Positions 23,284 through 42,900 of a stretch of 64,000 bases of DNA are shown piece after piece. A model generated the notes under the pieces. The model was given only the letters and a program-made list of their open reading frames with translations, was not told the origin of the DNA and did no database searches. Every line of letters starts with the position of its first letter. Position 1 is the stretch's first letter. This DNA is from Corella eumyota (lineage: Eukaryota; Chordata; Ascidiacea; Phlebobranchia; Corellidae), in the NCBI GenBank assembly GCA_963082875.1, contig OY720100.1, positions 14,036,591-14,100,590 of the forward strand. The letters are read 5' to 3'. Position numbers and translations under genes: made by a program.

Positions 23284-24754
23284 AGACTTTTTTTGGTGTC
23301 TTGAGAAAAAATTTCAAACTTTCTGTTTTAGCGAACAGGTATAAATAAAAAATCAAAACTTTTTAAACAGTACTTCATGGTGTACATAACTTTTAATGTT
23401 CACAATTTCTTTAATTAGGGCTTTATAAGGAAAAAAAAATTTTATGTGTAAAAAAGAATTTGTAGGAAAAATTCAAATTTTTTTAAATTATCTGAAAAAA
23501 TTGCTTTTTAGTAGTAGTGTATGTAGATTGCCATTTTTAAAAATTTTTGGTACCATTTGACAAAAAAAAATGTCAGAAACCGTAAATTGTCAAAAAAAAA
23601 CTATAATTGCTATTAGTTTTGTTAAAAATTTTCATAGCTTTTTGTTCAATTTTTTGTTTTCGCGTTTGTTGTTAAACCAAACCTGTTTTTAAACTCAAAT
23701 AAAAATGTTTTCTTGAAAAAAAATACTTACTTTCTATTTCTGATGTTACAGTTTTAAGAATTTCGAAAATGCGAAAAATCGAAAACTGAAGTTTATGAAT
23801 AACGAATTGAAAAAAGAAAATTCGAAAATAGAATTTTTTAACAAGAAAGAATTTTCTTACAGCTTTGTAGAAAAAACGAAAAAAGAAACCGCTCTTATAA
23901 TGATAAAAATTCGATTAAGGCTAATTTAAGTAAATTTTTAGGGAAATAATCTTTTTTTTTAGGAATTTATGTTTAGGTCAAATCAAGAATAAAGCAATGA
24001 TAGAAGATAGTTCATCTACTAAATGATTTTTCGCCCAGCAGGAGTTGAAATGGTTTGTAGTGCTTTTCTTAAGGATGCTACAGCATAAGAGGATTGGGGT
24101 TTGAACCCAGGACCTCATGTAGTGAAGGCAATTGTTTCAACCAACGCTTCAAGTTTTAAATTAAATAAATCAAATAATAAATTCTGGCAATAAAAAAATA
24201 AATTTTGAAAAAAATTGGTCTTGCAAAATAAATCTAAAAATATATGTAGATACATGAGCTTCTTTTATTAAATAACCCAACAAAAAACAACGGGCAGAAA
24301 AAATAAAAACACAAGTAATAGTGTAAGCATATGGATACCTATTTTCAGGGGTACTAGCCGATTATACAAGTAAGATATGTACATACAATCACAGTTATGT
24401 TAAGTAAGCACCTGTATTAAGCTTATATAATTCTTGCCACTGCTTCGTTTTGTTAAACAAAAACAATTTTTCTTAAATTAGTTTTCTTTCTTTAAAATGA
24501 ACTTGTTTTTTAGCATAATTTAGTGGATCGATTGCATTAAAACAGTGTTTGTTTTATTAAAACTTGTTTTTAAGTAAAGAACAACAGATAACAATATTTT
24601 CTAAGTAGATTTAAGCATAAATATTGGAGTATACAAGTAACAAAATATTCTTTCCAAATATAAAACGTAAAAATACATTTTTTGGAGCACGTTTTTCATA
24701 AACAAAACATAAAATACTGAGAGTTTGTTACATATTTCTCGAAATATTTTATTT
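23284..24754. other. Convergent 3' flanks of Tra2 and TMX1
   Basis: AT-rich 3' UTR and spacer with one degraded SINE. No gene was found. Confidence 0.6.
24030..24150 (-). repeat. SINE, degraded
   Basis: Head and mid part only: antisense B-box GGTTTGAACCCAGGACC preceded by the CAGCAGGAGTT phrase typical of the family. Confidence 0.6.
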
Positions 24755-27525
24755 TTACTCGTCTTTGCTGTTTTCTGCATCGCCACCAGCCTCTTTCTTC
24801 TCTGGCTCCTCTGGTGTCGATTTCGAGCCTTTTCTTTGCCGCACTTGGCTGCCATCTTGTGTCAGAGTGTCGTTATCTGGGATTTCGGTGTCAGGAATTG
24901 TTTCCCATTCTTGTGAGCCTTGCGACTCTTGGGAAACCTAAAACAGAAAAATTATAAAAAAATTGGAAAATTAAAACAAAAATCTTTTTAATTTTTTTAT
25001 TACTTGAGACTGGTTGTCGTCTTCAGTTCCAGTGCCTTCTTCCTCCTCACTCTCTCTTGCCCTTTTTTCCTTTCTCTCTTTTTCTTCTTCTTCCTCTTCT
25101 ATTTTTTCAGGCACAGTAAAAGTTTCTAGAAAAAAAATATGAATTTTTTAAACCATAAAATTAAAAAAACAAAATATCGTAAAACGTTGTTTATTAACTT
25201 ACGTTTAGGTTGAACTTTAGGATGTTTTTTGGGGGGCGAAATCCAATCAACAATACACACCAAAATCTAAATATTTAAACGACAAATTGAATATTATCAT
25301 AAATATAAATTAGTTTTCGAAGGCCCATATAAAAATATATAAGAAATAAAAAAAAAAATTCTAGCATTTTACACAATTAACATTATTATTTAATTAATGT
25401 ATTTAGAAATTAAAAAATAAAGTTTATTTACCAAACCCAGCAATAGTCCAAGGGCAATTGTTCCAACTGCAAATAAACCATAAGCTGTCCACATTGACAA
25501 ACCATAAGTCTCAGTCATTGTATCAAACAAATCCTAAAAAGAAAAAAAATATTTACCTATTTTTTCACACTTATTTTTTCTTTGATGTGGGAAGGTCAAC
25601 TTTATGACCTAAACATAGAGAAACAACCAACCGGCAGCGTGGTGTAGGTGTAGTGGTAAGAACTCTTGCTACACCACACATGAGGACGTGGGTTCAATCC
25701 CTACTGATCTCATGCTGTAGCGCCCTTGAGTTAGGCGCTATAAACGGTATGAACTCCTGCTGAGGCAGCACTTAATCAGCAGCTTAATTATTGGGCAATT
25801 ATAATCTATAATATTCCAAACTGCCACAGGCAACTCGAGACTGGGTCGGAGTAACTTATGTTACTCTATGTTTAAGTCGCGCATTCGACTTTCCCACATC
25901 GAAGATAAAGATATATACAAAAAAAAAAAAAAAAAACGTTATTTACCCCGACCCAGTCTCGAGTTTCCTTTGGCAGTTTGGGATATTAGGTTACAAAAGC
26001 AACAAAGGATTTTTTTTTCAAAGAAATATATAAATAACAAACCTTGATAATAACTGAACTTTTAAACAGCCAAGACATCAATGTCATTCTAAAAAAAAAC
26101 AATCAAAATTAAGAATAATTTCTAAACAATTTAATTTTCGATATTTGATTATGTTTTGAAATTACATCAATATCATCCTAAATAACAATCAAATTTTAAA
26201 ATAATTTCTAAACAACTTAATTTTTCGATATTTAAAAATGTTTTAAAATTACATTAACGTCATCCTAAAATAACAATCAAAATTTAAAATAATTTCTAAT
26301 CAATTGAATTTTCTTAAAAATGTACAAGTTTTGAAATTACGGAATAGAGTTTGGATGTCTCAACCACCAGATTGGTTCCTCAGCTTTCCAGTTTTTACTC
26401 TCAATATACTCTTGCATCGCATCTGAGGAGCGATGTCCGTTGTAACGACGAAATTCACCGTCAACCCCACTTTAAATAATAAATATTCGAATTCAAATAA
26501 AATGTTTTCAATGATTTAACTTACACTTATATTGTGTTGTATATTTTAAAACATTTATCTACCCTTATTTAGTACTAATAAAATGCTACTTGTTATGTTC
26601 AGCATATTTAACTTTTTTAGTTTTATATGATAAAATCTGTAGGATTTTTTATTAAAGCGTTTTTAAAGTTATTAACTTTGACTTACTGATAAAATGTTGG
26701 AAGAGCAGTGACCATAAATCTTCCACTTAAACCTAAAACAAAAAAACTGTAATGTCATAAATGAAACGAAACACACAAAAAATAATTTGTCTTATGTTTG
26801 TGGTATAATTAAGCCAATCGACAAGCTAATTATGAGGCAATTAAAATTAATAAATTGTTAAAGCCAAAATCAACTAAAGACTGGGTAGGGGCAATCAATT
26901 TTACCCAGTGTTTGGGTCATGAAATTAGCCTTTTTAAGATTAAATAAAATAAATTTAACCTGGTTCTTTTGTAATATCAACTTGAGCCACTTTAATGTTT
27001 AGGTCTTGGCTCCAACCTGAGAATGATTTATAATCTGGTTCGTTCGATTTGCAAGCTGGACACCAGGGGGCATAACTAGCAAATACAAAGCAAAATTTAA
27101 ATACTTTGTACAACATTTTTTAATACATATTAACAGCTAGGAAAAAAATAAATTTTAAATATTTAAATATTTGTATTTTGGGTTAAAATATTTGTTAATT
27201 TAGTATTGAATAATGTTAAATTATTCGAATATTGCAAAAATTTTAACATTATTAGATTATAAACAGCGCTATATATTAAGCAATTGGTAATTAAGAAAGC
27301 AAGTCCAATAAATAATATTATTACCCCTTTTAATAAGCAAAAGTTTTTATTGCAAAAAACAGGCTAAAACAAAAAAAAAGATTTTTCTTACAATTTAATC
27401 ATCCATTCTCCTTCCAAACAATCTTTCCAGTTATGATCGTACAATTGAATAAGTTGGTTTGATTTTTTGGCTGATATAAGTTGTATGGTAATTGCACAGA
27501 TTAAAATTAACACTTTAAATGACAT
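24755..27525 (-). CDS. TMX1: Thioredoxin-related transmembrane protein 1
   Basis: Exons 27525-27392, 27075-26960, 26732-26687, 26469-26341, 26088-26043, 25533-25432, 25266-25203, 25125-25004 and 24937-24755 give 313 residues. A signal peptide (about 1-19) leads into a luminal thioredoxin domain with the active site WCPAC (C50 and C53). The cis-Pro region reads GLSGRFMVTALPTFYHGVDGEF when the exons are joined, close to human TMX1. One TM helix spans about 173-198, and a cytosolic tail rich in Glu (about 215-251) ends in Lys-Asp-Glu. TMX1 is an ER-membrane PDI-family reductase acting on membrane-bound clients; CPAC rather than CGHC is its hallmark. Introns carry nested SINEs and a tandemly duplicated splice-site region (see findings). 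Head-to-head with the GST genes, 1.3 kb apart. Confidence 0.93.
25571..25995 (-). repeat. Antisense SINE split by a later SINE
   Basis: Flanking pieces at 25571-25621 and 25941-25995 belong to one antisense copy; the sense copy at 25630-25936 is inserted between them within TMX1 intron 6. Confidence 0.75.
25630..25936 (+). repeat. SINE, full length, nested insertion
   Basis: Complete sense copy with an uninterrupted A-run of about 18 at its 3' end, inserted into an older antisense SINE; probably among the youngest copies here. Confidence 0.88.
26076..26345. repeat. Three tandem copies of an 87-89 bp intron/exon-edge unit
   Basis: The unit carries a copy of the 3' splice site and first bases of TMX1 exon 5 followed by a copy of the preceding 5' splice site (plus-strand landmarks at 26089, 26178 and 26265 for CT; TTTGAAATTAC-type phrases between). 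It fills nearly all of TMX1 intron 4. Confidence 0.75.
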
Positions 27526-28810
27526 TATTTTTACTGCAAGATTTATATAATACAACTAAAGTTTGACCTGAAAAACATAATAAAAAATACAATTTAAATA
27601 ATTTTTTTTCTTGTCTATTTATTTACCCTCAATGTGGGAAGGTCTTCACAACTAAATAGAGAGTAATATCAGTTACCTTGACCCTGTCTCAAGTTGACTT
27701 TGGCAGTTTGGGATATTACAGTTTATAACTTTCCGATTATTTTACTGCTGATTAAGCATAGGCTCAGCAGGAGTTCATACCGTTTATAACTTCTTACACA
27801 ACAAGCAGACAAGGATTCTACACTACAGCATTAGAGTTTTAGAAATAAAGTTGTTTATCTAACGTTAAAATGGTTGCATTTATATAACAACACTTTTACA
27901 GTAATTTGATATTTTAATAAAATACCAACCGAATATAAAAGTTACCAATATTGATACGTAAATGCAGTAAGTAACAAATTAATCGTCGTTAAAGGTTTAG
28001 CATATGTTATTGGGACACGAATAATAATAAAAAACAGGGCTTATAACGCCTGTTTTAATGTGCCACAAACTTTTATGACATGTTAAAATAAATTTATAAA
28101 GGATGTTAGCTATTTTTGAGAAATAATACAATAATTAAATACGTGGTATAAAATATACACCAAAAGTTTTATTTTTTAATTACTTTTTTTAACGGTTTTA
28201 AGTACATTAAATGAAATCTATAAACTGTTGTTTTGGTGTAGAATTCTTGTCAAAGCCTTTGCAGTAAGTTCTGTACGTTGGTTACATTTCTTAATCAACA
28301 AGATTAAACAACACAACACGTGTTTATAATCACATATAAGTCATATAGCAAAGTGTTTAGTAGGGCTTTTGAACGTCTGTTAACTACTAGTTAGTTCTTT
28401 AGTTATTGAAGTGTAAGTTATTTGCACATATATTTTTAGTTGCTTTTACTAAATACAGTTTATCCTCAAAAATTTTTGTAATAACAATTTTAAAATGCTG
28501 TTGGTGGGATATAAACTCTGGGTATTTCAAATTTAGGTCATGATTGTAAAAATGAAATTAGTATTTTATTTAAAAGCATATCACTAAATGCATATGGTGT
28601 TGTTACTACATATAACCAATGTATAAAGCACTTACTGATACAAATTTTTATTAAATCACATACAATTAAACTTCACCCTAATTTTTTAATTAAAGGGTCA
28701 GGGTATAGGTAACAAATAAACCCTGCCTAAATAACAGTTGTTTCTTTATCTATTAGAATTTTATAATTTTAAAAGCAGATAAGTCTAACTTAACAAAAGT
28801 GTTTGCAAAA
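27526..28810. other. Divergent promoter region, TMX1 and GST genes
   Basis: Contains an antisense SINE (27612-27830) and AT-rich sequence. TMX1 reads left and the GST pair reads right, so both promoters are expected here; no TATA box stands out. Confidence 0.5.
27612..27830 (-). repeat. SINE, head deleted
   Basis: Antisense tail and body are clear; the tRNA-like head has decayed. Confidence 0.7.
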
Positions 28811-29506
28811 ATGTCAAAACCAGTGGTTCTTGCATACTGGAATACTCGATGTCTGGCTGAACCCATTCGTTTAATGTTAAGTTATCTTGGAATTAAATTC
28901 GAGGATAAACGCTACCCCGTAGGAGATGCTCCAGATTATGATAAATCTGAATGGAAAAAAGATAAATTTTCGATGGGTTTTGATTTCCCTAATCTTCCCT
29001 ACTTAATTGACGGAGATGTTAAGATTTCAGAAAGTTGGGCGATACTTAAATACTTGGCAAGGGAATCAACAAGAGGTCTATATCCAACAGAGAAGAAAGA
29101 AATCATAAATAGCGAGATGCTAGAGGGATTTTTAGAAGATGTCAGATGGCAATTTATTAATATTTGCTACTATTCAACTGATAAAACAATATCGGGTAAT
29201 TTGGAGAAGTTTAAGGAGAAACTTGCTCTTACATTGTCTCTAGTGGAGACTTTTATTGGCAACAATCCTTGGCTTATCGGCAAAAACTTAACATACGTTG
29301 ACTTTGTGCTGTGCGAGACTCTGGATCAAATTGACCTGTTTAACAAAGATTACCCGTGCTATAATATCGACGATTATCAAAAAATTAAGTCGTACATGGC
29401 AAGATTTATGGCATTGGATAACATTGCTAGCTATCGGAGTTCTGATCGGTTTGTTGCCAGGCCTGTTCAGAGCAAGTATACTTACTGGTCTGGAAAGGCA
29501 AAATAA
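28811..29506 (+). CDS. Mu-class glutathione S-transferase, intronless copy 1
   Basis: A single 231-residue open exon. The N-terminal thioredoxin fold begins VVLAYWNTR with the catalytic Tyr9 of the mu class, followed by KRYPVGDAPDYD, the glutathione-binding DFPNLPYLIDG, and ISESWAI corresponding to the QSNAI motif of vertebrate GSTM. The C-terminal helical domain holds the family phrase YVDFVL and ends with RPV-x-SK. The cytosolic dimer conjugates glutathione to electrophiles. The ATG at 28811 is chosen; the open frame extends 12 bases further up only through a GTG. It is followed 408 bp downstream by a paralogue. Both lack the introns found in vertebrate GSTM genes. Gene-level orthology to a particular GSTM is not assignable. 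Confidence 0.93.
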   Translation: MSKPVVLAYWNTRCLAEPIRLMLSYLGIKFEDKRYPVGDAPDYDKSEWKKDKFSMGFDFPNLPYLIDGDVKISESWAILKYLARESTRGLYPTEKKEIINSEMLEGFLEDVRWQFINICYYSTDKTISGNLEKFKEKLALTLSLVETFIGNNPWLIGKNLTYVDFVLCETLDQIDLFNKDYPCYNIDDYQKIKSYMARFMALDNIASYRSSDRFVARPVQSKYTYWSGKAK

Positions 29507-29914
29507 AGTTGGTGTATTAAAAAAGATGTTAAAAGGTGTTTTGTAATTGATGCTGTGCAATTGAAAGTTTAATTTGTAATGTTGTTGTTGTAATTTTTGT
29601 TGTTGTTGTTTAATATGTAATTCAAAAGTTCAACTTTTTGTTTTTTGTCTTTAAATTATCTGTTTGTTGTAATTCTTAATTATTTGCTTTATTTCGGTAT
29701 CTTTTTTTAGGCTTCTATGTTTAAATTGTAAAAATTTAGGGTAATAAAAGTTATCCTTGCCAAAGTATTGTAAACTTAAAAATTTAGGTTGCTGATTGAA
29801 AAACAAATGCTTTGTACCTTTTAATTAGGGCAAAAAACATTTTTTTATGCAATATTTAACTTTGTCTATGTAATAGATTTTGTAACATTTTATTTGTAAA
29901 AAAAAACTAAGGAA
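29507..29914. other. Spacer between tandem GSTs
   Basis: 408 bp of T-rich sequence acting as the 3' UTR of copy 1 and 5' region of copy 2; no coding signal. Confidence 0.6.
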
Positions 29915-30604
29915 ATGTCAAAACCGATGATTCTTGCTTACTGGAATACCAGATCGATAGGAGAACCACTTCGTTCAATGCTGGAATATCTTGAAATCAA
30001 ATTTGAAGATAAACGCTACCCGGTGGGGGATGCCCCGCCCCATGAAACCCCAGAATGGGACAAAGATAAATTTTCGATGGGTTTTGATTTTCCCAATCTG
30101 CCTTATTTAATCGACGAAGATGTCAAAATTTCGGAAAGTTGGGCTATACATAAATACTTGGCACGAAAATCGAAAAGTTTAAATCCGACTACAGAAAAAG
30201 AAATAATTTCTTGCGATATGTTAGAGGGCTTTTTGGAGGAATTTCGTTGGTCTTTTTTTAAACTTTGCTACTTTTCCGACAAGGATTCGTTTCCAGGCAA
30301 TTTAGAACAGTTCAAAACCAAACTTGCTCTTAAATTTTCTCAAATTGAGACCTTTATGGGAAACAATACCTGGGTAACAGGTGAAAATTTGATGTACGTC
30401 GACTTTGTGCTTTTCGAAACCCTGGATCAAATTAAAATGTTTAGCAAAGATCAACCCTGCTATAATCTTGAAGATTATCCAAAGCTAAAGGCATACATGA
30501 CAAGATTTTTGGAGTTGGACAACATTGCTAGATATCGTAAATCTGATCGATTTCATGCAAGGCCAGTTCATAACAAGATAGCATATTGGCCTGGAAAAGA
30601 ATAA
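29915..30604 (+). CDS. Mu-class glutathione S-transferase, intronless copy 2
   Basis: A single 229-residue open exon, paralogous over its whole length to copy 1, with catalytic Tyr (ILAYWNTR), the same DFPNLPYLID and ISESWAI glutathione-site motifs, and the same YVDFVL phrase. It differs most in the central helical region that forms the hydrophobic-substrate pocket, so the two enzymes may prefer different electrophiles (inference). A tandem gene duplicate, followed 483 bp later by KAT5 on the same strand. Confidence 0.93.
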   Translation: MSKPMILAYWNTRSIGEPLRSMLEYLEIKFEDKRYPVGDAPPHETPEWDKDKFSMGFDFPNLPYLIDEDVKISESWAIHKYLARKSKSLNPTTEKEIISCDMLEGFLEEFRWSFFKLCYFSDKDSFPGNLEQFKTKLALKFSQIETFMGNNTWVTGENLMYVDFVLFETLDQIKMFSKDQPCYNLEDYPKLKAYMTRFLELDNIARYRKSDRFHARPVHNKIAYWPGKE

Positions 30605-31086
30605 TAAATAGACTATATATAAAATGTATAGTTTCGTATGATTTAGTATCATTTAATTTAGTGTTGGCGTGCTTTAACGCGCTGTTAAAAATATAAAGGT
30701 GTGATTATTTATCGTATAAAATACTATTCTCATAGAGAAATAAAAACTTGTGTTAACTTGCTAGTCAGTGCCAAAAAAAAACAAAGTTAAAGTTGTAGAT
30801 TGTGTTATTGCTATCTGTAAATTTGTTTTAAAATTGTGTTTTTCTGTAAATTTGTTTTAAAATTGTGTTTTTTTGTTGATTTTTTAAATTTTCCACTAAA
30901 TTTCAAATTTCTTAAAGTTCCAAAATTATGTTTTTGTTGTTGTTTTTAAAAAATTATGTTTTTGATGCTGTTTTGTTGTGTTTAAAATGTAATTTTTGCT
31001 GCTTATACTGTGCCTAACTATGTACTAACTTGCTTCCAGGTTAGATTTGTAAGTGAATATTAGGTTGATATGGAATATATTGTGTG
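30605..31086. other. GST to KAT5 spacer
   Basis: T-rich sequence with a 29-bp tandem duplication (30815-30872, unit starting CTGTAAATTTG). Presumed KAT5 promoter; no TATA box recognised. Confidence 0.55.
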
Positions 31087-39399
<8,313 letters not shown>

Positions 39400-42050
39400 C
39401 ATTTTTTCGCACATTTGAAGTATTTTTCTTACATTTTCTTTTTTACGATGTTTTTCCGATACTTTCGGACATTTTTTTATTTTTTGCACATTTTCTTTTT
39501 TGAGCGTTTTCTTCTACCATTTTCTACCGGCATTTTTTCTAGTTTAACCCAACTTTTCCTTACCTTCTTTTCAATAATATTATGATGCTTGGTCACCTCA
39601 ACACTAAACCGACTCTTTAACTGTCCAATCCAATTAAAATCACCATTAGGTTTTACGCAATAAAGGGACCTTGTGACGTCACAAATTTCACGTCTGCGTA
39701 GTTGTTTTGTGTGTCAAGACCGGTTGCTAATAAACGTAAGTTAAAGCCCGTTGTATGTTATTTAAATCAACAAAAAGGCTTTCAGGGCTATTTTGGTTCA
39801 TAATCTTAAAAATAAATAGAAGAACGCGTATCCAGTGAGGCGTTGATTTGAAATTTGTTTAGGCCCGGCTAACACATTGGTTGTATTGTTTGCTGTGCGC
39901 GCTGTTTATGAAGCCCCGGCGACTGACGTCACATTTTTTCTTAAACTGGAAATGATTCACGAGAGCATTTTAGTTACATCCGGCGACTGTTCGAAATAAA
40001 ATAAATTAAAAAAATTATTTTTAGTTAACTTATTTTTAAGTTGAATTTCCAATTAAAAATTATAAAGAAATTGCACTTTCTAAAAATAAATTTATTTTAT
40101 TAAAAACAGTTTTGAGACTAAGTGGGACTTGTTAATTGTGTTTTTGTTTACAAAATATATAAAAAACAACAACTGGATTTGTTTTTTTAATTGCCTGTTT
40201 ACAATTAATATAAAGGTTTAACCCCCCTTCTTTAAATTTACCATTTTGTTAAAATAAACTTTGGCCTCAATAGCAGTGTTAAAAAATAGGTTAATAATAA
40301 AAACAAACTTACTTTATGCTGTTAAAGATCAAACAGGACCGAATTTTCGTTTGAGCCCAGCCAAAAAGAACCCGCGTAACACATCAAAGTAATAATACAA
40401 TTATTCATAACCGTCAAAAACTAGTTACTCACCTAATTTTATTATATTTTTAAATTTTTTGACGTCACAATTTGGTCATAACTAAACAATTGTCCTACAA
40501 CCGCCATGTCTTTTAAGGTAAAATTTTAGGTCGTGCAAGGTTGTTTTATTAGTATGTACCCGTTGATATATTTATAAATTAAAGAAAGGCGATCAATTTT
40601 TGTTTAATTTAATTTTGTTACATGTTTCAAGGCCACATTTTATTACTTTAGCACTGTTCGATTTAAACACAAGGTTAAGAAACAAGCTCAGTTTATTTGA
40701 AAAAGAAATTTTGCAATATTGAGCAGTGCGTTTCTATAACTTACAAAACATATCGAAAAATAATCTATAAAATTTGAACTTAATCGTTATGTTATGCATT
40801 TTTTTGTGATTTCATCAAGATTAGTTTGCTGTTAAGGGCATGGGAAAAAATACCAGTCTCAAAAACAAATAGTTCCACAGTTCATTTGGCTTGACCGATA
40901 TTTCTCAAGTTTATAGGTTTATCCAAGGCTATTGACTTGATTTAACCACCTGTTCCGTTATTTTAAGGCTAGGCAAGTTTAATTAAAGGCTGTTGAACTG
41001 TTTCTGGTGGGCCGTTCGTGGCTTTATGTAAAATACACTTGCAGGCATTTTGGGTGGGCTTGTGAGTAATAATTCGATCTTTATTTCTCATTACATACAT
41101 TCATAGGTGGCCGTTGTAAAACACAGACAAATTTTGACTAAGGTAGTCTGCCATTTTGCGAGCCGCACTACTCTGCTTGTGACATCACAACACGACTATC
41201 GTTATTCCTTGATCACGTGAGTAATGTAAACAACTGCTCGTTACATGGCGGAGGCCAAATTAGGCTCGTGCGAATTGGTGTATGTCTAACAGGCTGTCGC
41301 ATGTTTGCATTAGCCTTTATGGAAACCGTATGCTATTTTATTTGAAGGCTACTTAACCTTAAAAGTACATGGTAGGCGGGATGCCTGTAAAACTGGGCAT
41401 TTTTTGTAATGTAAATGTACTTAAAGTGTACACAAGGTATTTGCTGGTAAACGAATATTATAGTTTTTAGTTTCTGTATTGACAATGCTATTGTATATTT
41501 TAGCATAATAATATAATAGTAACCTTATATGGCCAAATGTTTTTAATATACTTTTATCATATTTTTAAACGTTGAAAATTAAAATTGGTATTTACAATAA
41601 AGAAAGAGTCTTGCAGTTTGCCAGTCCATACACAATAGGCTAAAATAACAGACGCTTTTTCCGTTGTACATGACTAACTATAGTATGCGTACATGTGAAA
41701 CAATTTAAGCGAGCTTACCTTAGTTTTTTGAAGGTAAGTTCAAAGGAATTGCCGACATTGTTTGATGTCTAAAAAGTTTTTAAAAAAATCTTACATTTTT
41801 TAACTTTTTTGAGATACAAAATTATTGTTTTAACATGTTATTGTACAAAGTTTTTAAAATCTCTAGTACTCATATTAAGTAAAGTTTAATGCACAAAAGT
41901 TACATTTATTTTTTGTGTTTTAAAAAATAACACTCAGTTTAATGGGAAAACAATATTGCCTTATCGGCAGTAATTAAATTTTTGGAAACCGAAATCGAGT
42001 TCAGCGAAATCTCCCATGAAATTTACCGAAAAGAAAAAAGCGAACGCGAC
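39400..42050. other. Gene-poor stretch downstream of KAT5
   Basis: No exon chain found. Holds TGACGTCA octamers at 39674, 39924 and 40460. Around 41160-41290 there is a promoter-like patch (GTGACATCAC, CACGTG at 41214) followed by an ATG frame of only 14 codons starting MAEAKLGS; it could be a first exon but no partner exon was found. Confidence 0.45.
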
Positions 42051-42058
42051 TATAAAAG
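42051..42058 (+). promoter_or_regulatory. TATA box (TATAAAAG)
   Basis: A canonical TATA box with GC-richer flank; about 30 bp downstream begins the transcription unit described at 42080-42900. Confidence 0.55.
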
Positions 42059-42079
42059 CAAATTGCAGACATCTGAGCG

Positions 42080-42900
42080 CTTACAGTTTTACTGATACGT
42101 GATACAGTGACATCGAGCCGAGAAATGGATTATTACAGAAAACTGAAGCTCAAAAGCCCGCAGAATTTTGGGAAATATCTCGGCCTAAAATGAAATGAAA
42201 AATAGACTATAAAACGATGGATTAAGCTTTCTTACAACTTTGAGTGGATTTATAAGTCAATTATTAAGTCAAACTGAGTTGAATTTTATGATTAAATGCC
42301 AGGACTGCAACGTTGCAAGAGCTATTTAATCTCAACTCAAAACTTGACTTAAAAAGTTGACTCAAGCTCGTCGCCGTTCGAACTCCCCGGGACTCAAACG
42401 TTTGAGTAGGGAACTTTTCAGAAGCGACTTAAATGGAGTAATACTCAAAATGAGTGTGATACTTGAAAAATCGGAGAAAATTGCCTAATAGGTAAATATT
42501 TTTTACATGTTTTAACTTGAATAAAATAAGTTTTAAAATTAAAAAAAAAATTTCTTAAACTTTTTTATTTTCTATATTTTTATACTAAATTTTATTTTTT
42601 ATTTATTTATAGATTGCAATTATGACGAAAATGAACATCTTCTGACGACTAAACGTTTTAAAATGTTAATGAAGCGAATATCAAGTTTTTACCTTCAAAA
42701 TAATTATTTTTATTTTGTACTTTTCGACGAAAAAAATCATTTTTGATGTTTTTTATCTAATATGGTGGTAGCTATATCTTATTGTCGTAAAAAAACTGTC
42801 AATTTTTGACTTATTATATTGTCATATATATGTAAATGTTTCATTAGTTATGTGTGTATTTCTTATTTTTCCTTGTAGTTTTTATTTATGCAATAAATGT
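42080..42900 (+). ncRNA. Putative TATA-driven two-exon RNA, coding status unclear
   Basis: Inferred first exon about 42080-42491 ending CCTAATAG before GTAAATA; intron 42492-42612; second exon from 42613 to the AATAAA at 42892. The first ATG (42126) opens a 22-codon frame (MDYYRKLKLK). No longer frame with a start codon was found. The block 42301-42322 matches 49769-49790 on the opposite strand with one mismatch. It may be a non-coding RNA, a micropeptide gene, or a message with short upstream frames. Transcription itself is inferred, not shown. Confidence 0.35.

Noticed and set aside
25630-25710. tRNA gene (A-box and B-box-like GGTTCAATCCC)
   Set aside because: The same head occurs in about thirty copies attached to the same 200-bp body and A-rich tail; it is the SINE promoter, and no head shows a convincing cloverleaf with acceptor stem.
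28799-28810. Upstream start for GST copy 1
   Set aside because: The extension opens at a GTG, which is not a normal animal start; the ATG at 28811 aligns with the start of copy 2.
29288-29560. Open frames on both strands over the 3' half of GST copy 1
   Set aside because: Shadows of the GST coding frame.
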